Shown here: positions 1-8,835 of the stretch, one piece after another | How the letters are laid out: each line of letters starts with the position of its first letter | Position numbering within the stretch: the stretch's first letter is position 1 | Source of the DNA: Geminocystis sp. NIES-3709 | GTDB lineage: Bacteria > Cyanobacteriota > Cyanobacteriia > Cyanobacteriales > Cyanobacteriaceae | NCBI RefSeq assembly: GCF_001548115.1 | Contig: NZ_AP014821.1 | Location: forward strand, 3,909,262 to 3,973,261 | Reading direction: 5' to 3' | Length of the DNA: 64,000 bases | Notes under the pieces: generated by a model | Seen by the model: only the letters and a program-made list of their open reading frames with translations | Database searches by the model: none | Told to the model about the DNA's origin: nothing | Program-made: the position numbers and the translations under genes

Positions 1-101
1 CGACTTGGTTTCCATACGGATTCTTGTTCGATATTAGGAGTCAGAGACTGATTGAGATATTCCCATACAGCATGACTAATTTTTCTTACATTGTACATCA
101 T
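1..101 (-). CDS. Hypothetical protein, N-terminal fragment cut by window edge
   Basis: Only the first 33 codons are visible; the gene runs off the left edge. Translation begins MMYNVRKISHAVWEYLNQSL and stays open to the edge. The start at 101 is supported by an AGGGAG ribosome-binding site about 9 bases upstream (111-116 on the plus strand). I do not recognise the family. The visible part is soluble, without signal peptide or membrane segment. The 237 bases between it and folB hold its promoter region. Confidence 0.55.
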   Translation of the reverse strand, partial: MMYNVRKISHAVWEYLNQSLTPNIEQESVWKPS

Positions 102-338
102 AGTATTTATCTCCCTAATAAGTGATCAATTTCAACAAAATTCAATTAGATTCACTCCTCACAACCATCGGGGTTATACTTACTAATTTGACAAATTTTC
201 ACTCTTTTTATCTTCTCTAGAAAAACCTCAATCTAGGGGGTATTTCGGGTAAAAATAACGATATTTGCCTAATATTTGCCTAAATTGAACTACGAAAAAT
301 TTAGTAATAATTGACAAATAAGTAAACTTTTGTAACTT

Positions 339-695
339 TTATTTTGTTCGTGTAATGTCGATCGTGATTTTACCACCAAAATCCGGAATAGGAGGTGCAG
401 GTTTTGATAACTTCACTCTAACTTTAGAAATGGATTCAAACTTTAAAATATCATCCGCAATCACTTCAGCTAACTTCTCTACCAAGGCAAACTTAGCTGT
501 TTTGATAATGTGTTTAACCATTTCAATGACGTGACGATAATCTACTGTGTCGTTAATGTCATCACTTTTTCCTGATATTTGTAAATCTAACCATAAGGTT
601 AAATCAACTTCAAACCATTGACCCAATGTTCTTTCTTCTGGTAATAATCCTGTATAACCATAACTACGAATACCGCTAACTTCAATACAATCCAT
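339..695 (-). CDS. folB: Dihydroneopterin aldolase FolB
   Basis: Cytoplasmic enzyme of folate biosynthesis that cleaves 7,8-dihydroneopterin to 6-hydroxymethyl-dihydropterin and glycolaldehyde. At 118 aa it has the usual family length. Family hallmarks seen: Glu20/Glu21 in PEERTLGQ, the TVDYRHV segment with conserved Tyr53, and the C-terminal VRVKLSKPAPPIPDFGG, whose Lys98 matches the catalytic lysine. It stands alone on the minus strand between an edge gene and the sigG pair, with no other folate genes adjacent. The assignment is firm; the start is the only in-frame ATG near the family N-terminus. Confidence 0.93.
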   Translation of the reverse strand: MDCIEVSGIRSYGYTGLLPEERTLGQWFEVDLTLWLDLQISGKSDDINDTVDYRHVIEMVKHIIKTAKFALVEKLAEVIADDILKFESISKVRVKLSKPAPPIPDFGGKITIDITRTK

Positions 696-1056
696 ATTTA
701 TTCAAAATATAAACTAAATGTCTTCTATGATAAGGTTACTAGCTTATAATCGACAATAAATAGGGGTATTCAACAATGAACAATGTACAATTGACAGTTT
801 TACCTCTGGCTAAAAGAGAAGAGGATTGAATTAAAAAAGATCAACCTTTTATCTTTTTTCCCTTAAAAAGAGGAGACTTTAAACCTTGAATGGATCAATT
901 ATCAATTGGTAAATTGACTTTAATCTGAGGGTTAAATTCCTTTACTTAGGGAAAACTCATCTAATTGCCATATCCTCGGATTATAAAGAAAAAACCCTTG
1001 GAAATTTTCTGTTACTGGTTTTGGATTACCCTCATCCGTTGGAAATTAATACATAT
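696..1056. other. Intergenic region with an A/T-rich hairpin
   Basis: No coding sequence is evident in these 361 bases. At 833-859 an inverted repeat (AAAAAAGAT, 9-base loop, ATCTTTTTT) could act as a weak terminator in either direction, most plausibly for the sigG/anti-sigma pair, which ends at 1057 on the minus strand. The rest is AT-rich and includes short direct repeats of the caatgaacaatgtacaatt type common between cyanobacterial genes. Confidence 0.35.
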
Positions 1057-1557
1057 TTATTTACTATCGATCGCATCCATCAAAGACTGATCCAAGGGTA
1101 TCATTAAACCTTCTTCCTGAGTAGTGGGTATCTCGATTAAGGGTTCATTTAAAGCGATAATTAAAGTTTCATTCTTCGGTGTTGAGTTATTTTCCTGTGC
1201 CATTTGTAGTAAAGGAGTTCTATTAGGACTAAAAAGGCCACTTACACTAGCTAATATTACTGCAGCGATCGTACCACCACTCCATAACCAAATTTTATGT
1301 TGTTTTTTTTCTTGATCTACCCTAGCAAAAACTGCATCAGAAAGTTGTTTTGCGCTACATTCTGAGGAAGGAGTTGGTAAATTATTTATTTCTTGACGTA
1401 AATATAACAGTCTTCGGTATAAACCCTGAATTTCAGGATCATTCGATAATAATTCTTGTACTTGTTTTCGTTGTTCGGCAGTTACTTCACCGTCTAAATA
1501 CGCACTTAATAACTCAAAAGTGCATTTGTCGGGGGGATAGGAATGGTTAGTCATCAT
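1057..1557 (-). CDS. Putative membrane anti-sigma factor, partner of SigG
   Basis: 166 aa with a cytoplasmic N-terminal domain (about 1-85), one hydrophobic segment at about 89-109 and a short C-terminal tail. The N-terminal region (FELLSAYLDGEVTAEQRKQV) has the look of anti-sigma N-terminal helices. Only Cys12 and Cys67 are present and there is no HxxxCxxC zinc motif, so it is not a canonical ZAS protein. It starts 36 bases after sigG on the same strand with a clear AAGGAG site, so the two are surely co-transcribed. The inferred job is membrane tethering and release of SigG; that comes from gene order and architecture, not from a recognised catalytic motif. Confidence 0.75.
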   Translation of the reverse strand: MMTNHSYPPDKCTFELLSAYLDGEVTAEQRKQVQELLSNDPEIQGLYRRLLYLRQEINNLPTPSSECSAKQLSDAVFARVDQEKKQHKIWLWSGGTIAAVILASVSGLFSPNRTPLLQMAQENNSTPKNETLIIALNEPLIEIPTTQEEGLMIPLDQSLMDAIDSK

Positions 1558-1593
1558 ATTTTTTCTCCTTAGCTTATAGTGTTTAAAATTAAA

Positions 1594-2256
1594 TTATTGA
1601 TTATTTTCTAGGTAAGGCTTTAATAATAATTGCAGTCTATTTCTTGCTCTTGCTATTCTTGATTTTACCGTACCTAGGGACACTTGGGTAATTTCCGCAA
1701 TCTCCTCATAGCTTAAACCTTGTATTTCTCTTAAAACGATGGTTGTGCGAAAAGTATCAGGTAAATCGGCAATGGCTTGTCTCAGTTGATCATAAAATTC
1801 TACAGTGGTTAAATTATCTTCGGGAGAGGGTAAATCTGAAGCTACTTCCCATTTTAACTCATCTTCTTCCATTACGATCGAAGCGTCTAAAGACAAAGGA
1901 GTAGCATTTCTTTTTCGTTTACGCAGTTGGTCATAGAATAAATTAGTAGCGATACGACTTAACCAACCTTTAAATTTAGCGGGATCTTGTAAACTATTAA
2001 TTTTCTTATATACTCTAATCCAAACTTCTTGGGCAATATCTCCTCTATCTTGCCAATCGGGAGCTAAATTATATAAAATCTTATCCACATAACCCTGATG
2101 ACGGCGTAATAACTCTGCAAAAGCCCCTCTATCAGGTTGACTAGTTTGCTGACAACACAAAATTAAATCAGTATTGGATAATTGTTCAACTTTCACTTTT
2201 TGTTGTATAAACGGAATAGATAAATTAGACCAAGATAAAGAAATAGAGGAAACCAT
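1594..2256 (-). CDS. sigG: Group 3 (ECF-type) RNA polymerase sigma factor SigG
   Basis: 220 aa from the chosen ATG at 2256. Region 2 is visible in QEVWIRVYKKINSLQDPAKF and GWLSRIATNLFYDQLRKRKR; region 4 as ADLPDTFRTTIVLREIQGLS followed by YEEIAEITQVSLGTVKSRIA, a helix-turn-helix that reads the -35 element. The sequence matches the cyanobacterial SigG lineage (LAPDWQDRGDIAQEVWIRVY). The frame extends upstream to a TTG at 2337, but that TTG lies inside a 17-base palindrome, and SigG proteins usually start near MxxSxSLSWSN, so 2256 is preferred. It is followed by the putative anti-sigma gene. SigG responds to stress and is essential in some cyanobacteria (known of the family). Confidence 0.88.
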   Translation of the reverse strand: MVSSISLSWSNLSIPFIQQKVKVEQLSNTDLILCCQQTSQPDRGAFAELLRRHQGYVDKILYNLAPDWQDRGDIAQEVWIRVYKKINSLQDPAKFKGWLSRIATNLFYDQLRKRKRNATPLSLDASIVMEEDELKWEVASDLPSPEDNLTTVEFYDQLRQAIADLPDTFRTTIVLREIQGLSYEEIAEITQVSLGTVKSRIARARNRLQLLLKPYLENNQ

Positions 2257-2328
2257 AATATATTCTATGCTGATTTGAGAATAGTTGTACTTAGTTTGAC
2301 TATTTCCCCAGTAAAAAGTTCCCAATAA

Positions 2329-2345
2329 AGTGGGCAATGCCCACT
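2329..2345. repeat. 17-base palindrome, copy 1
   Basis: AGTGGGCAATGCCCACT is a perfect inverted repeat around one central base. The same core (GTGGGCATTGCCCAC) recurs at 54184-54200. It lies just upstream of sigG between minus-strand genes. It has no T-run, so it is not a standard terminator; it may be a dispersed palindromic repeat or a protein-binding site. Confidence 0.7.
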
Positions 2346-2396
2346 ATAACCATAAAAATAGAAGAAAAATCATTAATTTATAATCATTATCTCTCT

Positions 2397-2696
2397 CTAT
2401 TTAGAAAACTTAGACATGGCATTATCAAAAGCAATGGTTAATTCATTCCACGCTGATTGAAAACCCACACTTAAACTTTCCCAAGCCTCGTCTCCTGAAG
2501 ATTGTAGTTCAGTAAATTTATTTTCTAACTCAGCTTTTTTTGCTTTTAAAACCTCTATTTTTTCATGTAAATCCGCCTTGGCATCTTCTCCTACCTCCTC
2601 AGCTTTCGCTTTTAATTCATCTAATTTTGCACCCCATTGTTGGAGTTTTGTCTCCATTTCACCTTGATAAGTTTCTCTGTTACTTAAATTACTCAT
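2397..2696 (-). CDS. Small coiled-coil protein of unknown function
   Basis: 99 aa, almost entirely charged amphipathic helix from about residue 12 to 65 (LDELKAKAEEVGEDAKADL, then EKIEVLKAKKAELENKFTEL), ending in an aromatic segment (SLSVGFQSAWNELTIAFDNA). It is rich in Ala, Glu, Lys and Leu, with no Cys and no signal peptide. I do not recognise a named family; apolipoprotein-like or stress-related helical proteins look similar in composition. It precedes sigG on the same strand with about 140 bases between, so separate transcription is likely. Confidence 0.65.
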   Translation of the reverse strand: MSNLSNRETYQGEMETKLQQWGAKLDELKAKAEEVGEDAKADLHEKIEVLKAKKAELENKFTELQSSGDEAWESLSVGFQSAWNELTIAFDNAMSKFSK

Positions 2697-2843
2697 AATC
2701 TTTTAATTTGTTATGATAAATTTTCAATGCCATAATAACACGATAAAAATAAAAAGGCATTATCCACTATCCTTAAATATTAATTTAGTTGAATCAATTC
2801 TTTAGCAGTAACACTCAAATTTTAGATTGTTTAAGGTACTTTA

Positions 2844-3560
2844 ATGACAGGACTTAATAAGATGATGAAAACAATATTATTAAATAAAATTAAGACAGGT
2901 TTAATTAGTACAATATTCTTTTTTTTAATTACTAATTCAGCTTACGCTGATAGTCCACTTACTTCGACTGATTTGGCAAATTCTTATGAAGATATGACAA
3001 TTATTTCGATCGCTAAAAATAGTAAAAAACTAGAAAAAGATGTTTTAAATTTTCTTCTTAGTGAGGCACCATTAGATCAAAAAGCCGCAGTAATTAACGC
3101 TTTAGGTTGGAATTTTGATGGACAAAATAACGGTTATTTATTCTTAGAAGGATTGGCTAAATCTAAAGGTTTAACAATTAATAATTTAACCATAAAAGAT
3201 TTAACTTCTTTTGATAAATTTGTCTTAGGTTATTTATTGGCAATGGATGATTATTTTAATTTATCTCCCATAGATAATAATAGTTCTCTACCCTTATTTC
3301 GCATTACCCCTTTGGAATTATTAACATCTGTTGTTGTAGAATTACCTGATGATTTCACTGCACATTTTGTACGAGCATTAGTAGAAGGACAAAAAAATTT
3401 GGAGAATCCACAATCTTGGTGTAATGTCTATCAAGTTCATCAATTAGTGTTAAATCAATTTCCGCCAGATAAACGCAATTTACGTCCATCAGCAATAGCA
3501 AATATTATGGACTATGTCAACCTTTATAATGAATATTGTAATGGTAAAAACATTGATTAA
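2844..3560 (+). CDS. Secreted hypothetical protein
   Basis: 238 aa. A Sec signal peptide is clear: basic N-region, hydrophobic core ISTIFFFLITNS, and a likely cleavage after AYA at residue 35. An AAGG ribosome site lies 8 bases before the chosen ATG. The mature part is helical and acidic/Asn-rich with two cysteines (in SWCNVY and NEYCNG). I recognise no enzyme motif. The gene is divergent from the coiled-coil gene upstream and convergent with the gene ending at 3702. The 141 bases after the stop include an overlapping Lys-rich frame that I treat as non-coding. Confidence 0.65.
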   Translation: MTGLNKMMKTILLNKIKTGLISTIFFFLITNSAYADSPLTSTDLANSYEDMTIISIAKNSKKLEKDVLNFLLSEAPLDQKAAVINALGWNFDGQNNGYLFLEGLAKSKGLTINNLTIKDLTSFDKFVLGYLLAMDDYFNLSPIDNNSSLPLFRITPLELLTSVVVELPDDFTAHFVRALVEGQKNLENPQSWCNVYQVHQLVLNQFPPDKRNLRPSAIANIMDYVNLYNEYCNGKNID

Positions 3561-3701
3561 TCAAAAAAGAACTAAAGAAAAAATTAAACCACTTAATAAA
3601 GATTTTGAAAGAATATTTAATCAGAACAAGAAAATTAAATATTCTTCAGAAAGTGTCGAAAAAACTCTCGATAATCTAACTTTTCTAACTTCCACAATAG
3701 T

Positions 3702-4478
3702 TTATTGATTTTGAAGATAATTTAAAAATTCTATCAATTCATGATCTGATAATAAATGACGAGATTTTTTACCATAGGTTTCTAACAAATATTTTTTACC
3801 TTGTTCTTGAGTCCATGCTAATCTTTTCATTTCAATACTGGTTTGATCAATAATCTGACTAAAATCGATCGTCTCACTATATTCTAAGGGTAATGTGGGT
3901 TCAGATAATTCTTTTGAGTTCAATTCAGGAAATAAAATTAAGTTATTAGTGGCTGTTTCCTCTTTGTTATTTTCATTCTCAAACAAAGAAATATTATTAA
4001 TATCTGTATTTGAAATTTCATTCTCATTAATATTTTCAAGAGGTGATATAGAAGTATCTACTTCATGAGGGTTCTCCTTTATTTCATTTGTATTGTATGA
4101 TTCCCATAAATCTTCATTTTCTTCGATTGTTTTCGATTGTTTCTCCAATGGTGGTAAATCTTGAGTTATAGGGGGAGTGGGGAAAGTTTTTGTGATGATT
4201 TCTGGTTTTATTTTCTGGGGTATTGAGTCTTTTTTTGGAGATTGTGGGGTGATAATTTCTTTTTTTGCTTGATTATCTGATAAAGTTTCATTTTTACTCC
4301 AATTAACTACAGCGATCGCTCTTTTTCGAGCTTCATCTTCTGCTTTTTCGATAGTGTCATTAGCGGCTAATGCTGTACCTAAAATCACCCCTTCTTGAGT
4401 TACCGCTACTTTAACTATATATTTACCATGATCGATCGTTACTAACTCACTAATCAATGCTAATTGCTTTATCGTCAT
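3702..4478 (-). CDS. Conserved-looking protein, possibly related to Rad52/ERF-type proteins
   Basis: 258 aa from the ATG at 4478; the longer frame would need a TTG at 4520. Three parts: an N-terminal domain (about 1-65) with a beta strand run and the helix TIEKAEDEARKRAIAVV; a long acidic Asn/Glu/Ser/Thr-rich linker (about 70-210); and a conserved-looking tail (MKRLAWTQEQGKKYLLETYG, then KKSRHLLSDHELIEFLNYL). The EKAEDEARKRAI helix recalls the EKAETKAIGRAL signature of ERF/Sak/Rad52-like annealing proteins, and the tail resembles C-terminal modules of cyanobacterial DNA-associated proteins I have seen; both resemblances are from memory and weak. It lies 83 bases downstream of the photolyase gene on the same strand, a DNA-repair context. 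Confidence 0.5.
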   Translation of the reverse strand: MTIKQLALISELVTIDHGKYIVKVAVTQEGVILGTALAANDTIEKAEDEARKRAIAVVNWSKNETLSDNQAKKEIITPQSPKKDSIPQKIKPEIITKTFPTPPITQDLPPLEKQSKTIEENEDLWESYNTNEIKENPHEVDTSISPLENINENEISNTDINNISLFENENNKEETATNNLILFPELNSKELSEPTLPLEYSETIDFSQIIDQTSIEMKRLAWTQEQGKKYLLETYGKKSRHLLSDHELIEFLNYLQNQ

Positions 4479-4561
4479 AATTTTTCTACAAGGAATGATA
4501 GTGGATTTTTTGGTTATCAATACAATTATACTAGATTTGTTAAGACTTGATTCTAAGAATT

Positions 4562-5989
4562 TTAATTCTTCAAGTTTTGATATATTTGTTTAAACTCTCT
4601 TTGTTGTTGATTGTGATCAACTATAGGCATAGGATAATTACAACCTTGAGCAGACAACGGGAATATTTTTCCTGTAACTAATTCTCCTGTATCGAGGTGA
4701 CTAATTTCAGGCAACCATCTACGGATATATTCAGCCTCACTGTCAAATTTTTGGGCTTGAGAAGCGGGATTAAAGATACGTAATGGCTTAGGATCCATAC
4801 CACTAGAAGCACTCCACTGCCAACCCCCATTATTAGAGGCTAAGTCTCCATCATAGAGTTTTTGCATAAAGTATTTTTCCCCCCAACGCCAATCGATTAT
4901 TAAATCTTTAGTCAAAAAACTAGCTACAATCATCCGACAACGGTTGTGCATCCATCCAGTTTCATTTAATTGTCTCATAGCGGCATCGACAATGGGATAA
5001 CCTGTTTTTCCTTCACACCATGCCTGAAAAAGTTTTTCGTTATTTTGCCAAGGGAAGACTTTAAATTGCTCTCGATAAGCACCTTCCGCCAATGGGGGAA
5101 AAAAATAAAGACAATGTTGATAAAATTCTCGCCACGCTAATTCTTTTTGCCATGTAATAATGTTTTCTCTCGCTTCGTCACTTTGAGCATTTTCTAATTC
5201 CTCGATCGTATTTTGCCATAAAGTTCTACACCCGATCGTACCAAATTTAATGGCAGGACTTAGTTGAGATGTACCATCGATCGAAGGATAATTACGATTT
5301 TCATTATAATCTGACAACAAATAACGACAAAAATATTCTAATCTTTCCTGTGCAGCCACTTCTCCTGAAGATAACAGTAATTCATTATCCCAAATAAAAC
5401 CTAAATCTTTGAGAGAAGGTAAAGGAATTAAACCCAAATTTTTGCTAATGTTATATTCTTCATCCTTTAGAGAAGATAAATTAGAAATAGAGGGAAAGGG
5501 TTTTTGCTTGTCCTGTTGTGACCAGTTACGCCAAAAAGGAGTATAAATCGTATAGGGAGTATTGGTTTTAGAAAGAATTGTTTCTGGAGGGTGTAATAAT
5601 TGATCCCAAAATGTCTCTACTTTGATACCCTTAGCTTCTAAAGCACTTTTCATTATTTTATCTCGTTTCCGAGCAAAAGGTTCAATATCTAAATTCCAAT
5701 AAACTTTTTCTGCTTTTAACGCTTCGGCCAAAAAAGGAATTATATTAATGGGAGAATCATGAAAAATTAATAAATCACTACCTAATTTTTGATAATTTTT
5801 TTGTAATTCTTCTAAAGAACCTAACAAGTATTTTACCCTAGCTGGAGCAATATCATCACTTTGTAAAATAGCTGGATCTAAGCAGAATATTCCGATAATT
5901 TTATTTGTATTTTCCCTAGCAAAAAATAGCCCTAAATTATCAGTTAATCTTAAGTCTTTACGATGCCAAAATATAATCAAGTTATTCAT
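4562..5989 (-). CDS. phrA: Deoxyribodipyrimidine photolyase (class I)
   Basis: 475 aa flavoprotein that repairs cyclobutane pyrimidine dimers with blue light. The N-terminal antenna domain begins [14 protein letters not shown]. The FAD-binding helical domain carries [18 protein letters not shown], then [20 protein letters not shown] with [17 protein letters not shown], the [18 protein letters not shown] loop and the [10 protein letters not shown] segment, all standard for DNA photolyases of the cyanobacterial class I type. Length fits the family (about 470-490). A cryptochrome is less likely because photolyase surface motifs are intact and there is no C-terminal extension. It heads a possible two-gene unit with the gene at 3702-4478. 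Confidence 0.93.
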   Translation of the reverse strand: MNNLIIFWHRKDLRLTDNLGLFFARENTNKIIGIFCLDPAILQSDDIAPARVKYLLGSLEELQKNYQKLGSDLLIFHDSPINIIPFLAEALKAEKVYWNLDIEPFARKRDKIMKSALEAKGIKVETFWDQLLHPPETILSKTNTPYTIYTPFWRNWSQQDKQKPFPSISNLSSLKDEEYNISKNLGLIPLPSLKDLGFIWDNELLLSSGEVAAQERLEYFCRYLLSDYNENRNYPSIDGTSQLSPAIKFGTIGCRTLWQNTIEELENAQSDEARENIITWQKELAWREFYQHCLYFFPPLAEGAYREQFKVFPWQNNEKLFQAWCEGKTGYPIVDAAMRQLNETGWMHNRCRMIVASFLTKDLIIDWRWGEKYFMQKLYDGDLASNNGGWQWSASSGMDPKPLRIFNPASQAQKFDSEAEYIRRWLPEISHLDTGELVTGKIFPLSAQGCNYPMPIVDHNQQQREFKQIYQNLKN

Positions 5990-6849
5990 AATTTATTCAA
6001 ATAATATTTTTTACTTTTTAATTTTCTTTAACATTTTTTAGCAATCTTAAATCATTTATCAGAATTAAGTTATATTTAAAAACTCTAAAATTTTTATTAA
6101 TCTCCCCTACTAACTTTTGTTTGTTAACCTCTCTTTTCTATTCATATAATTTTTTGTTGGTAGATACTAATTTTCTCATAAAATACTCATTGTGAAAGAT
6201 TTTATAATAATTTTTTGTTCATTTCTCTTTTATAATCGAGGTTTTTGGGGTTATTTCTAAAATACTTTTTTTGCACAATATTTAATTATTTCTGAATTTT
6301 TTAAAGTTTTATGAAGGTTTTTTCTTAATAAATCGCAACAAAGTTTGTAGATCACAAGGACGATCTTGTATCCTAAGATTGTGGGGATCAATCTAAAAGT
6401 AGGCTTTAAGACTCATTATTTGTTTAAATCTAATCTGATAAACAAAAATCATTGAGTTTGATTATTAATTATTGAATTATATCAATACAAATACTCTGTT
6501 AATTACTAATTAATTTACCAAATTTTCTTAATTTATTTACAAAAGTTCATAAAAATCTAACATAAATCATTAAAACACCAGTAATTAGGATGGTATTTTT
6601 AGGAAAAATTCAATAACTTTAATAATTATAGATTCATGAAAAAACAATTTTAATCAAACCTAGATTTACAGATAATTAATCTAATTTTATACTCACAATT
6701 AATAACATTGATCAATCCTATAAATAAAAAAGATCGATCGAATCTTTGATCATAAAAATATTAATTTCATAAGTTAGATTTTTAGATAAATTTGCCTAAA
6801 AGACTGATTTTCTTATCAAGATAAAAATACATATTTAGGAGAGAAAAAA
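5990..6849. other. 860-base AT-rich intergenic region between divergent genes
   Basis: No open frame of coding character was found. It must contain the promoters of phrA (leftward) and of the gene at 6850 (rightward). Most of it is very AT-rich; the exception is a more structured, GC-richer patch around 6340-6400, listed separately as a hairpin. A CGATCG-containing patch lies at 6730-6745. Confidence 0.6.
6350..6389. other. Possible structured RNA or regulatory hairpin
   Basis: An imperfect nested inverted repeat: GATCACAA (6350-6357) can pair with TTGT...GATC (6379-6389), and an inner GGA/TCC pair closes a ten-base loop. It stands out against an otherwise AT-only background in a gene-free stretch. 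There is no adjacent T-run. Whether it is transcribed cannot be told from sequence. Confidence 0.25.
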
Positions 6850-7230
6850 ATGTCCAGAAGAAAGAAAAAATTTGCCTGTGGTCATAGTGGTTACGGTAGA
6901 GAATGCCATAGATGTGAGCAATCTTACGCTGTGAGAGAACAAAAGAAAAAAGAAAAAAATGCTTGGCAGGAAACATTTTGTCATGATCCGATCGATTTAA
7001 GTTCTTTACCTAGAAATGTAGTTTTAAAAGCTAGGCAGATTATACAGAATATTCAAAACCATACCAGTTATACCAATTTTAGGGGTAAAAGGTTACGACA
7101 CGATCGATTTATTATTAGTATTCCCGTAACTAGAAATTATCGTCTTATCTGTAGAGATTACGGCAGTTTTGTAGCGCCTGAAGCTGTTGTTTCCCATGAA
7201 GATTATAATGTTTGTAAACCCGGTAGTTAA
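6850..7230 (+). CDS. Small zinc-ribbon protein with a RelE/ParE-like C-terminal half
   Basis: 126 aa, preceded by a strong AGGAGAG ribosome site. The N-terminus has a metal-binding signature C10-x-H12-x6-C19-x2-C22 (FACGHSGYGRECHRCEQ). The C-terminal half (about 55-120) contains KARQIIQNIQNHTSYTNFRG, then LRHDRFIISIPVTRNYRLI and PEAVVSHEDYN; this pattern of strands, with the RNYRLI core and a terminal HxxY, recalls RelE/ParE/HigB toxin-fold proteins. The zinc part is directly visible; the toxin-fold resemblance is inference. No antitoxin-like gene is adjacent (the neighbours are a photolyase and a secreted DUF2808 protein), so it may be a chromosomal RNA-binding protein and not a toxin. Confidence 0.6.
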   Translation: MSRRKKKFACGHSGYGRECHRCEQSYAVREQKKKEKNAWQETFCHDPIDLSSLPRNVVLKARQIIQNIQNHTSYTNFRGKRLRHDRFIISIPVTRNYRLICRDYGSFVAPEAVVSHEDYNVCKPGS

Positions 7231-7408
7231 AGAAATGAACCAAAAAAATTGTGGTAAAGGGATAAGAAAGAGGAGATAAAGAGAAAGAGAAGAAAACTAT
7301 CAAATTTTTGAAGGTAAATCGAACTGACATCTTATCTTGTCAATTAATCTTCTCTCAAACTGAAGTTATCTCCTGTCTCCCCTTGTCAAAAAACTTTTTC
7401 AGCAAAGT

Positions 7409-7939
7409 CTAATTGATACTCAAAATCCATGTGCCAAGGTTCAATCTTAAAGGTACTTGTCCAGGTGTCAAAATTTGTGCTTGGAAATAAAAAGTACCCC
7501 CATTCTCAGGGTTTTTGACGTTAGAAAAAACCAATTCCACTTTATTACTTTCAAGAAGAGGTTTTTCTAAATCAATTTCAATAATACGACTTTCTTTATC
7601 CCATACAATTTCCCTAATCGGTAATTTTTCATTTTTTACTCTCACTTCGATTGAGTCAACATCAAAAGTACCACGATAATATTCTGGATAGGTAATAAAA
7701 AATTTTGCTGCTCCTTGAGTGAGTTTTTTGCCGGGGATTCTGAGACGATAACGATCCCAACCTCCTGATTTACCCCCAAAATCTAAATGATAGTTTAGTA
7801 TATCTTGTCGATCGACCCCACTAAAAAGAGTTAATCCGGGGTTACTTTGAGCCACAACTAAATTAGGTAAACCTGTAATTAAAGAAGTTGTAACGGCTAA
7901 AGTTGCCAAAAAAGGTTTAGTGATTTTTAATAAATTCAT
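7409..7939 (-). CDS. Secreted DUF2808 domain protein
   Basis: 176 aa. Signal peptide in the first 30 residues (PFLATLAVTTSLITGLPNLV, cleavage near VVAQ). The mature part matches the cyanobacterial DUF2808 family: the RYRLRIPGKKLTQGAAKFFI strand pair, YPEYYRGTFDVDSIEVRV, and a C-terminal YFQAQILTPGQVPLRLNLGT. DUF2808 proteins are extracytoplasmic beta-sandwich proteins of unknown function. It lies 85 bases downstream of ccmN on the same strand but has no evident carboxysome role; read-through from the ccm operon is possible. Confidence 0.82.
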   Translation of the reverse strand: MNLLKITKPFLATLAVTTSLITGLPNLVVAQSNPGLTLFSGVDRQDILNYHLDFGGKSGGWDRYRLRIPGKKLTQGAAKFFITYPEYYRGTFDVDSIEVRVKNEKLPIREIVWDKESRIIEIDLEKPLLESNKVELVFSNVKNPENGGTFYFQAQILTPGQVPLRLNLGTWILSIN

Positions 7940-8024
7940 AATAATTCAATATACTAATTAATTTAACTGATTCTTACTTTAACAAACTAAACTACCAGAC
8001 GGGGAAAATAATAATTTTGTTTCC

Positions 8025-8747
8025 TTATGGAGTTTTTCGTTCAGGAAAAAGGGTAAATAATAATTTATTGATATAAACTTGTCCAACTACGGTGTTAACT
8101 TGAGGAGTGTTATCTTCCCACACATCATTATTAAGGATTTCTGTTTCTGAATTTTCTTCTATTTCTAAAGTTGGGGATTCTTGCTCATTTTCCGTGATAT
8201 TTTCTTCTATTTCGTTAAAAGTATTGTAATTTTCTGTGTCTGATGAGTGGTTATTATTATTTTCTTCTATAGGAATATTCTCAGTTTCTATTTTTGGCGT
8301 GAAACCATTTTTTACCCCATCAATAATAGTTTGTGTCGGAGAATTGATTTTTTGAGAAGAAGAATTTATGTTAACATCTTCATTAAAATTTATTTGACGG
8401 GATCGATCGCCTATAATTGAACCAGCCGGAATTACACTCATAGATTCAATGTTAGAATTATAAACGGTCACAGAAGCTCCCAAAGAAACTTGAGATCCAA
8501 TAACAGACTTACCTAAAATTAAACTGCCAGATCCTAAAATTGTATTTTCCCTAATTTCCACATCTCCATTATAAGCCGTAATAATAGTACCCATTCCCAA
8601 ACAAACCCCTCCATGAATGATTATTTTATTACCTTGAGTGGCATTTAAAATAACTCCTGAAGCGATAATGACACTTTGATCGATCGTGACATTTCCTCGT
8701 ATTTGGGTTGTATCTATAGTACTAGGATGTAAAATGGGTAATGACAT
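8025..8747 (-). CDS. ccmN: Carboxysome assembly protein CcmN
   Basis: 240 aa beta-carboxysome scaffold that links the CcmM-Rubisco core to the shell. Residues about 10-125 form a left-handed beta-helix of hexapeptide repeats (GSGSLILGKSVIGSQVSLGA). Then comes an acidic Asn/Glu-rich linker, and the last 20 residues form the amphipathic encapsulation peptide (VYINKLLFTLFPERKTP) that binds shell CcmK. It is last in the ccmK2-K1-L-M-N order. The function is established for the family and all three parts are visible here. Confidence 0.9.
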   Translation of the reverse strand: MSLPILHPSTIDTTQIRGNVTIDQSVIIASGVILNATQGNKIIIHGGVCLGMGTIITAYNGDVEIRENTILGSGSLILGKSVIGSQVSLGASVTVYNSNIESMSVIPAGSIIGDRSRQINFNEDVNINSSSQKINSPTQTIIDGVKNGFTPKIETENIPIEENNNNHSSDTENYNTFNEIEENITENEQESPTLEIEENSETEILNNDVWEDNTPQVNTVVGQVYINKLLFTLFPERKTP

Positions 8748-8835
8748 GAGTTCAGAGTTCGGATAAGAAAAAATGGAAAGAGGAGTAGGAGGAAGAGAGG
8801 AAAGAATTTATTAATTCTGCATTTCAAATTCTAAA

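Noticed and set aside
140-185. Yfr1-like motif ACTCCTCACA followed by a small stem (AACC...GGTT)
   Set aside because: The motif is one base short of the Yfr1 core, there is no upstream stem-loop and no terminal T-run, and it lies in the upstream region of the edge gene.
2257-2337. N-terminal extension of SigG starting at a TTG
   Set aside because: The TTG lies inside a palindrome, the added residues do not fit SigG proteins, and an ATG at 2256 gives the expected N-terminus.
3514-3708. Plus-strand frame of 64 codons overlapping the end of the secreted protein gene
   Set aside because: It overlaps a better gene out of frame, is Lys/Asn-rich low-complexity, and has no ribosome site or recognisable domain.
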